Shown here: positions 23,002 through 31,531 of the stretch, one piece after another | Layout: each line of letters opens with the position of its first letter | Position numbering within the stretch: position 1 is the stretch's first letter | NCBI GenBank assembly: GCA_903870415.1 | Contig: CAIQDA010000046.1 | Location: forward strand, 1-37,729 | Source: an uncultured delta proteobacterium | Lineage (GTDB): Bacteria; Myxococcota_A; Polyangia; Polyangiales; Polyangiaceae | Reading direction: 5' to 3' | DNA length: 37,729 bases | Notes under the pieces: model-generated | The model's input: only the letters and a program-made list of their open reading frames with translations | The model's database searches: none | What the model was told of the DNA's origin: nothing | Made by a program: the position numbers and the translations under genes

Positions 23002-24557
23002 CCAGTGAGCCCAGGATGATGACATCCCCTCTCCGTTCCGCCTTCGCATCGTCGGCGGCTTTTGTTCTCGCGCTTCTCGCGGTGCCGCCTCTCGCGCGTG
23101 CTGCCGAGCCCGCACGTCGCCACACGGTCACCGTGGCACGCGACAAGGCTCCGCAAATCGTGGTGCACGACGACGACGTCGAGACCACCGCCGAGCACGT
23201 GAGCCCGTCGGCGCAATCGTCTGTCCTCGCGCAGGTTGCCGCAAAGGGTGGCGTGCAACCGGGCCGTCGCATCGACCTCGACCTGAAGGATGCGGACATT
23301 CACAACATCCTGCGTCTGCTCGCGGACGTGGGAAAGGTGAACATCATCACGACCGACGAGGTGAGCGGAACGGTGACGATTCGCTTGCGAAACGTGCCGT
23401 GGGAGCAAGCACTCGACGTCGTCTTGCAGGCGAAGTCGCTCGGGATGGTTCGTCAGGGGAACCTCATCCGCGTGGCGCCGTCCGCAACGCTTCAGAAGGA
23501 GCGCGAACTTCGCCTCGCCGCTCAGAAGCAAGAGTTCGAGCTCGCGCCGCTCGAGACGCGCCTCATTCCGGTGAGCTACGCGCAAGCGAACGAGCTGCAA
23601 AACCGCGCGAAGGAACTTCTCTCGCCGCGCGGCTCCATCGCCGTCGACGATCGAACGAACGTCCTCGTCACGCGCGACATCGCAGGCAACCTCGATCACA
23701 TCGAGGAGCTCGTTCACTCGCTCGACACGCAGACCCCGCAGGTGCTCGTCGAGGCTCGCATCGTCGAGGCCACGAGCCGTTACTTGCGCGACATGGGCAT
23801 TCAATGGGGCGGCGACGCGTCCATGACGGCCACGCAGGGAAATCCCACCGGAGTCGCATTCCCGTCGAACCTCACGCTCGCCGGCGGCGCATCGGACTCG
23901 AACACCGTCACCGCGGGCTTGAACCCCATTCAGAGTCAGGTCACGAACCCGAACTTCGCGGTGAACCTTCCCGCCACCGTGGGTCAGGGCCAGGGCGGCG
24001 CCATCGGCTTCAACCTCGGGTCCATCGACAACAACTTCAACCTCGGCATTCGCCTTTCGGCCGCCGAGGCCAGTGGCATGGTTCGCATCGTGTCGAGTCC
24101 TCGCGTGCTCACGCTCGACAACAGCGAAGCGCGCATCAACCAAGGCACGCTCATCCCGTTCAGCCAGGTCAGTGCGCAAGGCGTTCAGACGACGTTTCAG
24201 GAAGCGAAATTGCAGCTTCTCGTGAAGCCTCACGTCACCGCCGACGGCGCCATTGCGATGCACGTGAAGATCAACCGCGACGAGCCCGACTTCAACCAAA
24301 CGTCCGCCCGCGGCGACCCGACGATCTTGAAGCGCGAAGCCGAAACGGACCTGCTCGTGGCCGACGGTCACACGGCGGTCATCGGCGGAATCTACACGCG
24401 CAACACGGGACGCAACCTCGACCAAGTTCCGTTCTTCGGCGACATCCCCGTCCTCGGCTGGCTCTTCCAACGTCGACGCGCAAGCGACACGCGCAACGAG
24501 CTCGTCATCTTCCTCACGCCTCGCATCGTCAATCGCGCCGAAGCTCTCGGACGCTGA
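22998..24557 (+). CDS. pilQ: Type IV pilus secretin PilQ (short form)
   Basis: 519 aa outer-membrane secretin. After the signal peptide (cleavage near PLARA-AEPARR) come an STN-like N0 domain (IDLDLKDADIHNILRLLADVGKVNII), an N1 domain (AQANELQNRAKELLSPRGSIAVDDRTNVLVTRD) and the secretin core, with PQVLVEARIVEA, SSPRVLTLDNSEARI, and the C-terminal VPFFGDIPVLGWLFQ and NELVIFLTPRIV. It is short: the N-terminal AMIN peptidoglycan-binding repeats common in myxobacterial and gammaproteobacterial PilQ are not visible. I chose the ATG at 22998 for its ATGA overlap with pilP; 23016 is an alternative. Last gene of the operon. Confidence 0.95.
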   Translation: MTSEPRMMTSPLRSAFASSAAFVLALLAVPPLARAAEPARRHTVTVARDKAPQIVVHDDDVETTAEHVSPSAQSSVLAQVAAKGGVQPGRRIDLDLKDADIHNILRLLADVGKVNIITTDEVSGTVTIRLRNVPWEQALDVVLQAKSLGMVRQGNLIRVAPSATLQKERELRLAAQKQEFELAPLETRLIPVSYAQANELQNRAKELLSPRGSIAVDDRTNVLVTRDIAGNLDHIEELVHSLDTQTPQVLVEARIVEATSRYLRDMGIQWGGDASMTATQGNPTGVAFPSNLTLAGGASDSNTVTAGLNPIQSQVTNPNFAVNLPATVGQGQGGAIGFNLGSIDNNFNLGIRLSAAEASGMVRIVSSPRVLTLDNSEARINQGTLIPFSQVSAQGVQTTFQEAKLQLLVKPHVTADGAIAMHVKINRDEPDFNQTSARGDPTILKREAETDLLVADGHTAVIGGIYTRNTGRNLDQVPFFGDIPVLGWLFQRRRASDTRNELVIFLTPRIVNRAEALGR

Positions 24558-24580
24558 GAAACGCCTAGCAAAGCGGCTGC

Positions 24581-24608
24581 AAAGGGCTCCTCTCACGAGG
24601 GGCCTTTT
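24581..24608 (+). terminator. Intrinsic terminator of the pilMNOPQ operon
   Basis: A 12-bp stem, AAAGGGCTCCTC (24581-24592) with GAGGGGCCTTTT (24597-24608), includes two G-U pairs. The loop is TCAC, and the T-rich arm itself ends the structure. It lies 24 bases after the pilQ stop. Confidence 0.8.
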
Positions 24609-24683
24609 CCGTTCGTGCCCTCCCGACTTCGCCGCGATGGACGCGGGCTTCTCGTCACGGCTCGTGCAGGCTACACGGAGTGC

Positions 24684-25478
24684 ATGAGCGCCCACGACGA
24701 CTTCCCGGTTCGCGTCGATCAACACGGCACCCTTGAGGTGTGGACCATCGATCGCGAGGCCCGCTCGAACTCGCTCTCGCGGCCTGCCCTGTTCGCGATC
24801 GGCAAGCTTGCGCGCGCGGCTGCGGAAAACCCGTCCGTGCGCGGCGTCATCGTCCGCGGCGCCGGAGACAAAGTTTTCTGCGCGGGCGCCGACTTGAAGG
24901 AACGCGCGGGCATGAGCGACGACGACGTTCGCATGCAAATACGCCTCTACCGAAGCGAGCTCGGCGCCCTCGACGCGCTCGGAAAACCGGTGGTCGCGCT
25001 CATGAATGGACATGCGTTCGGAGGCGGTCTCGAGCTCGCCCTCATGTGCGATCTCCGCATCGCCGCACGTCACGCGGAGTTCGCTCTGCCTGAGACCACG
25101 CTCGGAATCATTCCAGCGGCGGGCGGAACGCAGAAGCTTCCGCGCGTGGTGGGCGAGGCGCGGGCGAAAGAGATGATCCTCCTCGGACGACGCATCACCG
25201 CGGAAACGGCGCACGCATGGGGACTCGTCCAAGCCCTCGTGCCCGAAGGACAAGACGCTCTCGCCTTTGCCCTTGAGTACCTGGCCCCCATCGCGAACGG
25301 CGCGCCTCTCGCCTTGAGCGCGGCGCTCGAAGCCATCGACAGGTCCTTCGACGAAGACCTGCGCACAGGCCTCGACGTGGAGGCCCTCATTTACGATCGC
25401 CTCATCCCCACGCGCGACAGGCGCGAAGCCCTCGCGGCGTTTGGGGAGAAGCGAAAGCCCGTGTTCGAAGGGCGCTAA
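24684..25478 (+). CDS. Enoyl-CoA hydratase/isomerase family protein
   Basis: 264 aa crotonase-fold enzyme acting on a CoA thioester. The oxyanion-hole region is KVFCAGADLKERAG and NGHAFGGGLELALMCDLRIA. Both catalytic glutamates of true hydratases are present: in GGGLELA, and in FALPETTLGIIPAAGGTQKLPR. The GADLKERA signature resembles methylglutaconyl-CoA hydratase (leucine breakdown), but an ordinary short-chain enoyl-CoA hydratase is also possible. The ATG at 24684 has GGAG four bases upstream. It is a single gene between the pil terminator and a convergent rsfS; a TGCA-N3-TACA site (24665-24675) overlaps its leader. Confidence 0.9.
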   Translation: MSAHDDFPVRVDQHGTLEVWTIDREARSNSLSRPALFAIGKLARAAAENPSVRGVIVRGAGDKVFCAGADLKERAGMSDDDVRMQIRLYRSELGALDALGKPVVALMNGHAFGGGLELALMCDLRIAARHAEFALPETTLGIIPAAGGTQKLPRVVGEARAKEMILLGRRITAETAHAWGLVQALVPEGQDALAFALEYLAPIANGAPLALSAALEAIDRSFDEDLRTGLDVEALIYDRLIPTRDRREALAAFGEKRKPVFEGR

Positions 25479-25480
25479 AC

Positions 25481-25510
25481 GCGACGCTCAGCGACGCTCA
25501 GCGAAGCTCA
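25481..25510. repeat. 10-bp tandem repeat at a convergent junction
   Basis: GCGACGCTCA occurs twice (25481-25500) and once as GCGAAGCTCA (25501-25510). The block fills the whole 29-base gap between the stops of the enoyl-CoA hydratase gene and rsfS, and the last unit contains the rsfS stop codon. Confidence 0.95.
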
Positions 25511-26344
25511 GACGGGGATTTTTTCCGCGTCTTCGAACAAGCCGTCGAGGTCGTAGAGGTGCCGCGCTTCTTCGGTGAAGACGTGGGCCACGACGTCGCC
25601 GAAGTCGAGGAGGATCCACTGGCCGACTTGCGTGCCTTCGACGGAGATCGTGCGGCGCGAGAGCTTCACCTTCGCGTCGTCTTCCATCGCTTGGGCGATG
25701 GCGAGCGCTTGGCGATCGCTTCGTCCGCTCGCGAGCACGACCACGTCCGCGTAATCGAGGCGTCCGCGCACATCGATCACCTCGACGTGTTGCGCCTTCT
25801 TGTCGAGGGCCGCGAGGGCGATCACCTTGCCGAGGGCCGCAGCTTCGTCGACCGCTGTTTCGCCTTTGGCTTTGCGCACGCGGGCAGGCAGCGGAAGTTC
25901 CGCCGAGCCCTTTACGGACGCCTTCGCCGCGCTCTTCTTCGGAGCGACCTCGGCCACGTCTTCGAGCACCTCGTCGAACTCGTCTTCGGCGCGGGCCTCA
26001 AACGTCACTTCCGCGACCTTCTTGGCTTTGACCGCGCCTTTCGGCGCAACCTTCGGCGTGGCTTTCGCGGCGCTCTTGGCACCGGCTTTTGCAGGCTTCG
26101 CTTTCGAAGCGGCACCCGCACTCTTCACCGACGTCGCCGTCGTCGAGCTCTTGCGATGCGACGACGCGAGCGTGGGCCGCGAGTTCTCAGGGGTTGGAAC
26201 CGCACGCGCCACAGCACGCTTTTTAGCGGGGGTGCTGCTCTCCGCAGCGGCGGTCTTCTTGGGTGCGCGCAGGGCGGACGTCTTCTTCGGGGCTGCCACA
26301 GCGGATGCCGTAGCACGGCTTGGTGCTCGCGGTATCCCTTGCAT
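25508..26344 (-). CDS. rsfS: Ribosomal silencing factor RsfS with long basic N-terminal extension
   Basis: 278 aa. The C-terminal 110 residues are a normal RsfS/Iojap domain, which binds ribosomal protein L14 and blocks subunit joining (VIDVRGRLDYADVVVLASGRSDRQALAIAQAMED; TQVGQWILLDFGDVVAHVFTEEARHLYDLDGLF). The first 165 residues are a Lys/Ala/Pro/Ser-rich, histone-H1-like tail (AKSAAKATPKVAPKGAVKAKK) with an acidic patch (EDEFDEVLEDVAE) before the domain. Typical RsfS is only 105-130 aa. The ATG at 26344 lies eight bases past the proA stop. Last gene of the lipoprotein-proA-rsfS operon; the usual neighbour nadD is absent. Confidence 0.9.
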   Translation of the reverse strand: MQGIPRAPSRATASAVAAPKKTSALRAPKKTAAAESSTPAKKRAVARAVPTPENSRPTLASSHRKSSTTATSVKSAGAASKAKPAKAGAKSAAKATPKVAPKGAVKAKKVAEVTFEARAEDEFDEVLEDVAEVAPKKSAAKASVKGSAELPLPARVRKAKGETAVDEAAALGKVIALAALDKKAQHVEVIDVRGRLDYADVVVLASGRSDRQALAIAQAMEDDAKVKLSRRTISVEGTQVGQWILLDFGDVVAHVFTEEARHLYDLDGLFEDAEKIPV

Positions 26345-26352
26345 CGGGGAAT

Positions 26353-27648
26353 TCAGGCTCGAACGTGACCTTCGCCGTCGACGACCCACTTCATCGTCGT
26401 GAGCGCCTCAAGACCCATGGGCCCGCGCCAGTGAAGACGACTCGTTGCGATGCCCATCTCCGCGCCGAGTCCGAGCTCGCCGCCATCGTGGAAGCGCGTC
26501 GAGGCGTTGACCACCACGCATGCCGCATCAACCTCGTGCCGCCAGCGCTGAGCATGCGTTGCATGCGGAGTGCATATAGCCTCCGTATGACCCGACCCAT
26601 ACGTCGCAATATGAGCAAGCGCTCCGTCGAGTCCGTCAACGATGCGAACAGCCAGCGTGGGTGCGAGAAACTCGCGTCCCCAGTCGTCGTCGCTCGCTGG
26701 AAGCGCCGCAGGGAAAAGCTCCCGCGTCTTGCCGCATGCATGCAAAGTACAACCTGCGGCCGCGAGCGCATCAAGCACCGGCGGGACGAGGCGAGGTGCG
26801 TCGGCGGCGTCCACGAGCAGGCACTCTGTCGAATTGCACGTTCCCGGACGTTGAAGCTTGCCGTTGAGAACGAGGCGCGTGGCCATCTCGAGGTCGGCCC
26901 CGGCGTCCAAGTAGAGGTGGCAAACGCCCTTGTAATGCTGAACGACGGGCACACGAGCCTCGTCGACCACCGCCCGAATGAGCGCTTCGCCACCGCGCGG
27001 AATCGCGAGATCGACGAGCCCGTCGAGACGCACGAGCGCACGCACCGCCGCCCGATTCGTAAACGGCAAAAGAGTCACGGCGGACCTTGAGAACCCGTTC
27101 GCTTCGAGCGCGTCGCCCACGATCGCCGCGAGCTGCGTGCTCGTCGCCAAGGCTTCGCGCCCGCCCTTCAATACCGTTCCATTGCCGCTCTTGATGCAAA
27201 GGACTGCCGCGTCCACGGTCACGTTGGGGCGCGCTTCGTACACCATCGCGACGAGGCCGATGGGCACCGCGATGCGGCGAACAAGGAGCCCGTTCGGTCG
27301 CACGCGCTCTTCGATGACGCGTCCGCATGGGTCATCGAGCAAGACGATCTCGTCGACGCTCTTCGCGAGAGCCTCGATGCGCGCCCCGGTGAGCGTCAAC
27401 CGATCGATGAAGGCGGCGTCCGAACCTTTCGCGCGCGCTCCTTCAACGTCGACGAGGTTCGCCTCCTCAATGCCTTGCGCGCCGCGACGAATGCCCGCGG
27501 CCACGGAGGTAAGCACACGATTTTTCGCTTCCGTCGACGCGATCGAAAGTCCCCGCGCGCCGTTCTTTGCATTCTGCACCAATTGGCGAACAGCCTCGTC
27601 GAGGTCGGGCCCCGACAGCTCGGGCGACACGTCACTCAGGGCGCTCAA
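26353..27648 (-). CDS. proA: Gamma-glutamyl phosphate reductase
   Basis: 431 aa aldehyde-dehydrogenase-fold enzyme; second step of proline synthesis, reducing glutamyl-5-phosphate with NADPH. Visible are NVTVDAAVLCIKSGNGTVLKGG, the catalytic cysteine in RPGTCNSTECLLV (Cys271) and the C-terminal RFHDGGELGLGAEMGIATSRLHWRGPMGLEALTTMKW. The start is taken as TTG at 27648: a perfect GGAGG lies seven bases upstream and the TTG overlaps the stop of the preceding lipoprotein gene as TTGA. The ATG at 27669 would overlap that gene by 25 bases and place the ribosome-binding site inside the coding frame. proB is not in the window. Confidence 0.95.
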   Translation of the reverse strand: MSALSDVSPELSGPDLDEAVRQLVQNAKNGARGLSIASTEAKNRVLTSVAAGIRRGAQGIEEANLVDVEGARAKGSDAAFIDRLTLTGARIEALAKSVDEIVLLDDPCGRVIEERVRPNGLLVRRIAVPIGLVAMVYEARPNVTVDAAVLCIKSGNGTVLKGGREALATSTQLAAIVGDALEANGFSRSAVTLLPFTNRAAVRALVRLDGLVDLAIPRGGEALIRAVVDEARVPVVQHYKGVCHLYLDAGADLEMATRLVLNGKLQRPGTCNSTECLLVDAADAPRLVPPVLDALAAAGCTLHACGKTRELFPAALPASDDDWGREFLAPTLAVRIVDGLDGALAHIATYGSGHTEAICTPHATHAQRWRHEVDAACVVVNASTRFHDGGELGLGAEMGIATSRLHWRGPMGLEALTTMKWVVDGEGHVRA

Positions 27649-27905
27649 TTCGCGTCCTCCGGGACGCATCGCCCGAGTTCGTCGACCATTCCCGGGGCCC
27701 TCGGATCACGGGCGCTCGGCCACACGAGCGGCGCGCAACGAAGTCCGCTGTCGCAGATGATGCCCGCGATGCCTCCGCAGGGCTCGCCCGTCTTCGCAAG
27801 ATTCCGTGAAGGCGTTCCCGGCGTCTTGGACGACGACGTTTGCTCATCGACACAACCGGCGAGCGCCGTAGCGATCGAGAGGACGGCAAGAAGGGGAGCG
27901 CGCAT
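27645..27905 (-). CDS. Small lipoprotein upstream of proA
   Basis: 86 aa. The signal MRAPLLAVLSIATALAGC has lipobox LAGC. The mature part is short and Cys-containing (GEPCGGIAGIICDSGLRCAP and a C-terminal LGRCVPE), resembling a fragment of the Cys-rich dickkopf-like proteins common in myxobacteria. No function is recognised. Its stop overlaps the proA TTG start, so it is translationally coupled to a biosynthetic gene it probably does not serve. Confidence 0.7.
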   Translation of the reverse strand: MRAPLLAVLSIATALAGCVDEQTSSSKTPGTPSRNLAKTGEPCGGIAGIICDSGLRCAPLVWPSARDPRAPGMVDELGRCVPEDAN

Positions 27906-28034
27906 GCCGCGTGGTGTAGCGCGCCTCCTGAAAAGGGAAAAGCGAGCGATGGACTCCGCGTGCCGATGCGCCGGTCTCGTCGGCCTCGTCGACGGTGAGG
28001 ACCCTTCCCAAGGTCGACAGGACGCGGGAGACCC

Positions 28035-28802
28035 GTGGTAGACATGAGGGCGATGGGGCGATCGGCAACGAGCACGGCGAAGCGTTGGGGCGCGTTAGCC
28101 CTTGCGTGCGCCCTTCCTGCGGGCGCCGCGCCACCAACGCGAGCAGCCACCGCTTCTCCCGTTGTCGTCGATGAGACGGACGCCGGAAAGCTGCAAGCGC
28201 GCGCGCTCTTTGATCGCGCGCGAGAGCTCTACGCCGCGGGTCGCTACCGCGAGGCCGCCGAGCAGCTCGAACACGCGCTCAAGTTCGATCCGCAAGGAAA
28301 AGACCTCGTTTACAACCTCGCACTTGTTCGCGAACGCCTCGGCGAGCCCGACGAAGCGATGGTCTTCGTCGATAGGTACTTGGCGATGAAACTCGACCCC
28401 GCCGAAAGGCAGCGTGCGGAGGCTTTCCGACGACGGCTCGAGGGTGCCCGTGACGAGATCGCGGAGAAGCGTCGCAAGGTCGTCGTGGTCCCCGTTGAGG
28501 TGGAACGTGAACGCGCGTTCGATGCATGGGTCTGGGGTCCTCTTGCGGGCGCGGGGGTTGCAGCGCTTTCGGGCGCCATCTTCGGTTCGCTCGCGCTCTC
28601 GACGCGTCCGTCGGGTTTCGTCACGGGGCGCGATGGCACGTACGACGATCTTGTCGCGCGCTCGAACGACGCCCACGCGTATGCGATGGGCGCTGACGCA
28701 AGCTGGGTCCTCGCGGCACTCGGTGTGGCGGGTTCGGCTATTGTGTATTTTGCACGCGATTCGGTGCCGGTCGCGACCCACGCTGCGGAGGCTTCGCGAT
28801 GA
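28035..28802 (+). CDS. TPR-containing exported protein with two C-terminal membrane helices
   Basis: 255 aa. A signal peptide (WGALALACALPAGAAPPTRA) is followed by TPR-like helices (about 45-125; ALFDRARELYAAGRYREAAEQLEHALKFDPQGKDLVYNLALVRERLGEPDEAMVFVDRYL). Next is a charged coil (RRKVVVVPVEVERERAF). Two hydrophobic helices come last: WGPLAGAGVAALSGAIFGSLALS and ASWVLAALGVAGSAIVYFA. This is a common layout in Polyangia, of unknown function. The start is uncertain between GTG 28035 (GGGAG five bases upstream), ATG 28044 and ATG 28053. The stop overlaps the next gene (ATGA). Confidence 0.75.
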   Translation: MVDMRAMGRSATSTAKRWGALALACALPAGAAPPTRAATASPVVVDETDAGKLQARALFDRARELYAAGRYREAAEQLEHALKFDPQGKDLVYNLALVRERLGEPDEAMVFVDRYLAMKLDPAERQRAEAFRRRLEGARDEIAEKRRKVVVVPVEVERERAFDAWVWGPLAGAGVAALSGAIFGSLALSTRPSGFVTGRDGTYDDLVARSNDAHAYAMGADASWVLAALGVAGSAIVYFARDSVPVATHAAEASR

Positions 28803-30028
28803 TTCGTCGGGCCCTTTTCACGCTCGTCGCGGCGCTCACCATCGCCGCGTGCACGGCCATCGTTCCGGCGGAGCTTCCCTCGTTCGCCTGCACACCGCAG
28901 GGCGAGAATGTTTGCGCGGCGGGGTCCTACTGCACCGCTGCGGCTTCGTGCGCCACGTGCCAGGCGTCAGAGCTCGCGTGCGACGGTGTCGATGAAGACT
29001 GCAACGGCGTCGTCGACGACGGGTCACTCTGCGGCAATGGCGCGTGCATCAACGGGCGCTGCGAAGTCACTGACGGCGGCGAGGTCATCGACAGTGGGCC
29101 TGCGCCAGACGTGTACAGGTGCTCGCCACAGAATTGCCCCGCGCCGAGCGTTTGCGACGACAAGAGAAACCGCTGCGTCGCGGGCGCGAGTATCGCCGAG
29201 GGCGGAGCGTGCACCGGTGACTCGGCGTGCGCCGGAGGCCTTTGCGCCGGGGCGGGAGTCGTCCCTGCGGCTTGGATAGAATCCGAGCGTTTTTGCACGC
29301 GCACGTGCTGTTCATCGACCGACTGCGCCGCGGGCCTCGTGTGCGCGTCTGCAGGCACCGGCGGCCGCTACTGCGTGAAGGCGTCCGTCCTCGGAATCCC
29401 GTCCGTTGGAACAGAGAGCGTCGGCGAGAGCTGCTCGAGTCCCGCCGCGTGCCGAAGCGGCCGTTGCGACGGGGGCGCGTGTACCGATGCATGTTGCACG
29501 GACTCGTCTTGTGGAAGCGGCCGTCGCTGCGCCGTTTCAGCGGTCACCGCCGGGTCGTCGCAGGAAGACGGCCTTCACTGCCAAGCGACGAGCAGCACCG
29601 CGAGCACGTCGCCGGGCCACACGTGTGCAACGTCGAGCGATTGCGCGAGCGGCGTTTGCCGAAAGGTGGGGCCCTCGCTCATCGACCCCGAGCTCTGCAT
29701 GGCCCCGTGCTGTTCTTCGAGCGCGTGCGGCACCGCGACGGTGCTTCTGATTTCGGTCTACCGCCTGCGCTGCAGCTACGAGCGCCCCGACGGTTCATCG
29801 TCGGTGGTCGCGAGCTGCCGCGAAGGAGCGAACGCGACGGGCAAGCGCATCGGTGAGGCCTGCACCGTCGACGGAGACTGCTTCTCGAATCAGTGCGACT
29901 CCGTTCTCGGAAAGTGCACGGACGTTTGCTGCTCGAACGACGACTGCTCACGCGAAGCGGCGGGATGGCGCTGCATTCCGTCGTCACACGCAAGTCCAAA
30001 CGCGCCGCGCTGCCAACCGCCCGTCTGA
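28799..30028 (+). CDS. Cysteine-rich lipoprotein with MopE-like metal-binding motif
   Basis: 409 aa. Lipoprotein signal MIRRALFTLVAALTIAAC with lipobox IAAC. The mature protein holds about forty cysteines in repeating modules such as GGACTGDSACAGGLC, CCSSTDCAAGLVC, CCTDSSCGSGRRC and CCSNDDCSREAAGWRC, each about 50-60 residues apart: disulfide-stabilised surface domains. Near residue 60, CDGVDEDCNGVVDD matches the putative metal-binding motif found many times in myxobacterial surface proteins. Probably exposed on the cell surface. It is translationally coupled to the TPR protein upstream. Confidence 0.8.
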   Translation: MIRRALFTLVAALTIAACTAIVPAELPSFACTPQGENVCAAGSYCTAAASCATCQASELACDGVDEDCNGVVDDGSLCGNGACINGRCEVTDGGEVIDSGPAPDVYRCSPQNCPAPSVCDDKRNRCVAGASIAEGGACTGDSACAGGLCAGAGVVPAAWIESERFCTRTCCSSTDCAAGLVCASAGTGGRYCVKASVLGIPSVGTESVGESCSSPAACRSGRCDGGACTDACCTDSSCGSGRRCAVSAVTAGSSQEDGLHCQATSSTASTSPGHTCATSSDCASGVCRKVGPSLIDPELCMAPCCSSSACGTATVLLISVYRLRCSYERPDGSSSVVASCREGANATGKRIGEACTVDGDCFSNQCDSVLGKCTDVCCSNDDCSREAAGWRCIPSSHASPNAPRCQPPV

Positions 30029-30103
30029 CGCGCTCAGCGAAAAAGACGCGTGGCGGAGCCCGAGGAGCAAGCTAGGGTGCGGGCCGTTTCGCGGAGTTCG
30101 TCC

Positions 30104-31423
30104 ATGCCCCACTACAGCGCCAAGTTTCAGTGTTTCGCCGGCTGCGAAGGGTCTTACCCTGTCACGAAGGCCCTCTACCGTTGCCCCACGTGCGGAGGCC
30201 TCCTCGAGGTGAAGCACGACATGAACGCGCTGCGCGATCGCAGTGCTGCCGCGTGGATGCGCACGTTCGAAGAACGCTACATGCGCACGTCTTGGCCCTA
30301 CGGCAGCGGCGTTTGGGGCAAGCGCGAGTGGGTCATGCCCGAGGTCACCGACGACGCAATCGTCTCGACGGGCGAAGGCGGAACGAACCTCTTTTGGGCC
30401 GAGCGCCTCGGCAAAGAGATCGGCCTGCCCGACCTGTGGATCAAGCAATGCGGCAACGCCCACACCGGGTCGTTCAAAGATCTCGGCATGACGGTGCTCG
30501 TGTCCGTCGTGCGACACGCGATGAAGATCGGCGACCTGGCCCCCCGCGCCATCGCTTGCGCGTCCACCGGCGACACGTCCGCGGCCCTCGCGGCCTATGG
30601 CGCTGCTGCGGGCCTTCCGGTCGTCGTGCTGCTCCCCAAGGGCAAAGTTTCGACCGCGCAGCTCGTGCAGCCACTCGCGCACGGCGCCAAGGTTCTTGAA
30701 CTCGAGACCGACTTCGACGGCTGCATGGAGATCATCCAGAAGCTCGCCGCCGAGGGACTCATCTACCTCGCCAACTCGATGAACCCGCTCCGCATCGAGG
30801 GCCAGAAGACCGTCGCCATCGAGATGACCCAGCAGTTTGACTGGCAAGTTCCCGACTGGGTCGTGATTCCCTCGGGCAACCTTGGCAACGCATCGGCGCT
30901 CCACGCGGGCTTTGAAATGATGCGCGAGCTTGGGGTCATTCAGCGCATGCCGCGGCTGCTCGTCGCTCAGGCCGCAAACGCGAACCCCATGTACCGGGCC
31001 TTCGTCGCGGGCACCGAAGAGGTCAGCCCCATCGCCGCGCAGAAGAGCCACGCGAGCGCCATCCAGATTGGCAATCCCGTCAGCGCCCCGCGTGCGATGC
31101 GAGCGCTCAAGGCCATGAACGGCGTCGTTGAACAGGCCTCGGAGCAAGAGCTCGCGGACGCGTGTGCCCGCGCCGATCGCACCGGGCTTTACACGTGCCC
31201 CCACACCGGCGTCGCCCTCGCCTGCGTCTTCAAAGCCCGCGAAAAGGGCATCATCAAAGCGAACGAGCGGGTCATCGTCGTGTCGACGGCAAACGGACTC
31301 AAGTTCACCGAGTTCAAGCTCGGGTACCACGAGAAGGCGTTCCCCGAACTCGACTCGCGCCTGCGCAACCAGCCCATCGTTCTTCCCGCGAACGTCGACG
31401 CGGTCAAAGAAGCCCTCGGCTGA
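30104..31423 (+). CDS. thrC: Threonine synthase
   Basis: 439 aa PLP enzyme converting O-phosphohomoserine to threonine. An N-terminal zinc-ribbon-like segment has two Cys pairs (CFAGCEG...YRCPTCGG). The PLP lysine is in [10 protein letters not shown] (Lys125), and the phosphate-binding and substrate loops are [19 protein letters not shown] and [15 protein letters not shown]. The ATG at 30104 has GGAG nine bases upstream; the open frame starting at 30050 lacks similarity. No hom or thrB is adjacent. It converges with the CarD-like gene; a run of ten G lies just after the stop (31438-31447). Confidence 0.95.
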   Translation: MPHYSAKFQCFAGCEGSYPVTKALYRCPTCGGLLEVKHDMNALRDRSAAAWMRTFEERYMRTSWPYGSGVWGKREWVMPEVTDDAIVSTGEGGTNLFWAERLGKEIGLPDLWIKQCGNAHTGSFKDLGMTVLVSVVRHAMKIGDLAPRAIACASTGDTSAALAAYGAAAGLPVVVLLPKGKVSTAQLVQPLAHGAKVLELETDFDGCMEIIQKLAAEGLIYLANSMNPLRIEGQKTVAIEMTQQFDWQVPDWVVIPSGNLGNASALHAGFEMMRELGVIQRMPRLLVAQAANANPMYRAFVAGTEEVSPIAAQKSHASAIQIGNPVSAPRAMRALKAMNGVVEQASEQELADACARADRTGLYTCPHTGVALACVFKAREKGIIKANERVIVVSTANGLKFTEFKLGYHEKAFPELDSRLRNQPIVLPANVDAVKEALG

Positions 31424-31466
31424 TCTGCGCGCGGCTCGGGGGGGGGGCTTCGCGGCCCACGCCCAC

Positions 31467-31503
31467 CACAAAAAGACAAACGGGCCGAGCCTGCAAAGGC
31501 CCG
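31467..31503 (-). terminator. Intrinsic terminator of the CarD-like gene
   Basis: Stem CGGGCC (31481-31486) with GGCCCG (31498-31503), loop of 11 bases. On the minus strand the stem is followed by TTTGTCTTTTTG (31469-31480). It sits 29 bases past the stop of the CarD-like gene. Confidence 0.8.
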
Positions 31504-31531
31504 ACCCGGGTGTCGACGTGTGGCGCCGAAG

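Noticed and set aside
22923-25253. Open frame of 776 codons on the minus strand opposite pilP, pilQ and the enoyl-CoA hydratase gene
   Set aside because: It is antisense to clearly recognised genes, its composition is Arg/Glu/Val-rich as expected for a shadow frame in high-G+C DNA, and no family motif is visible.
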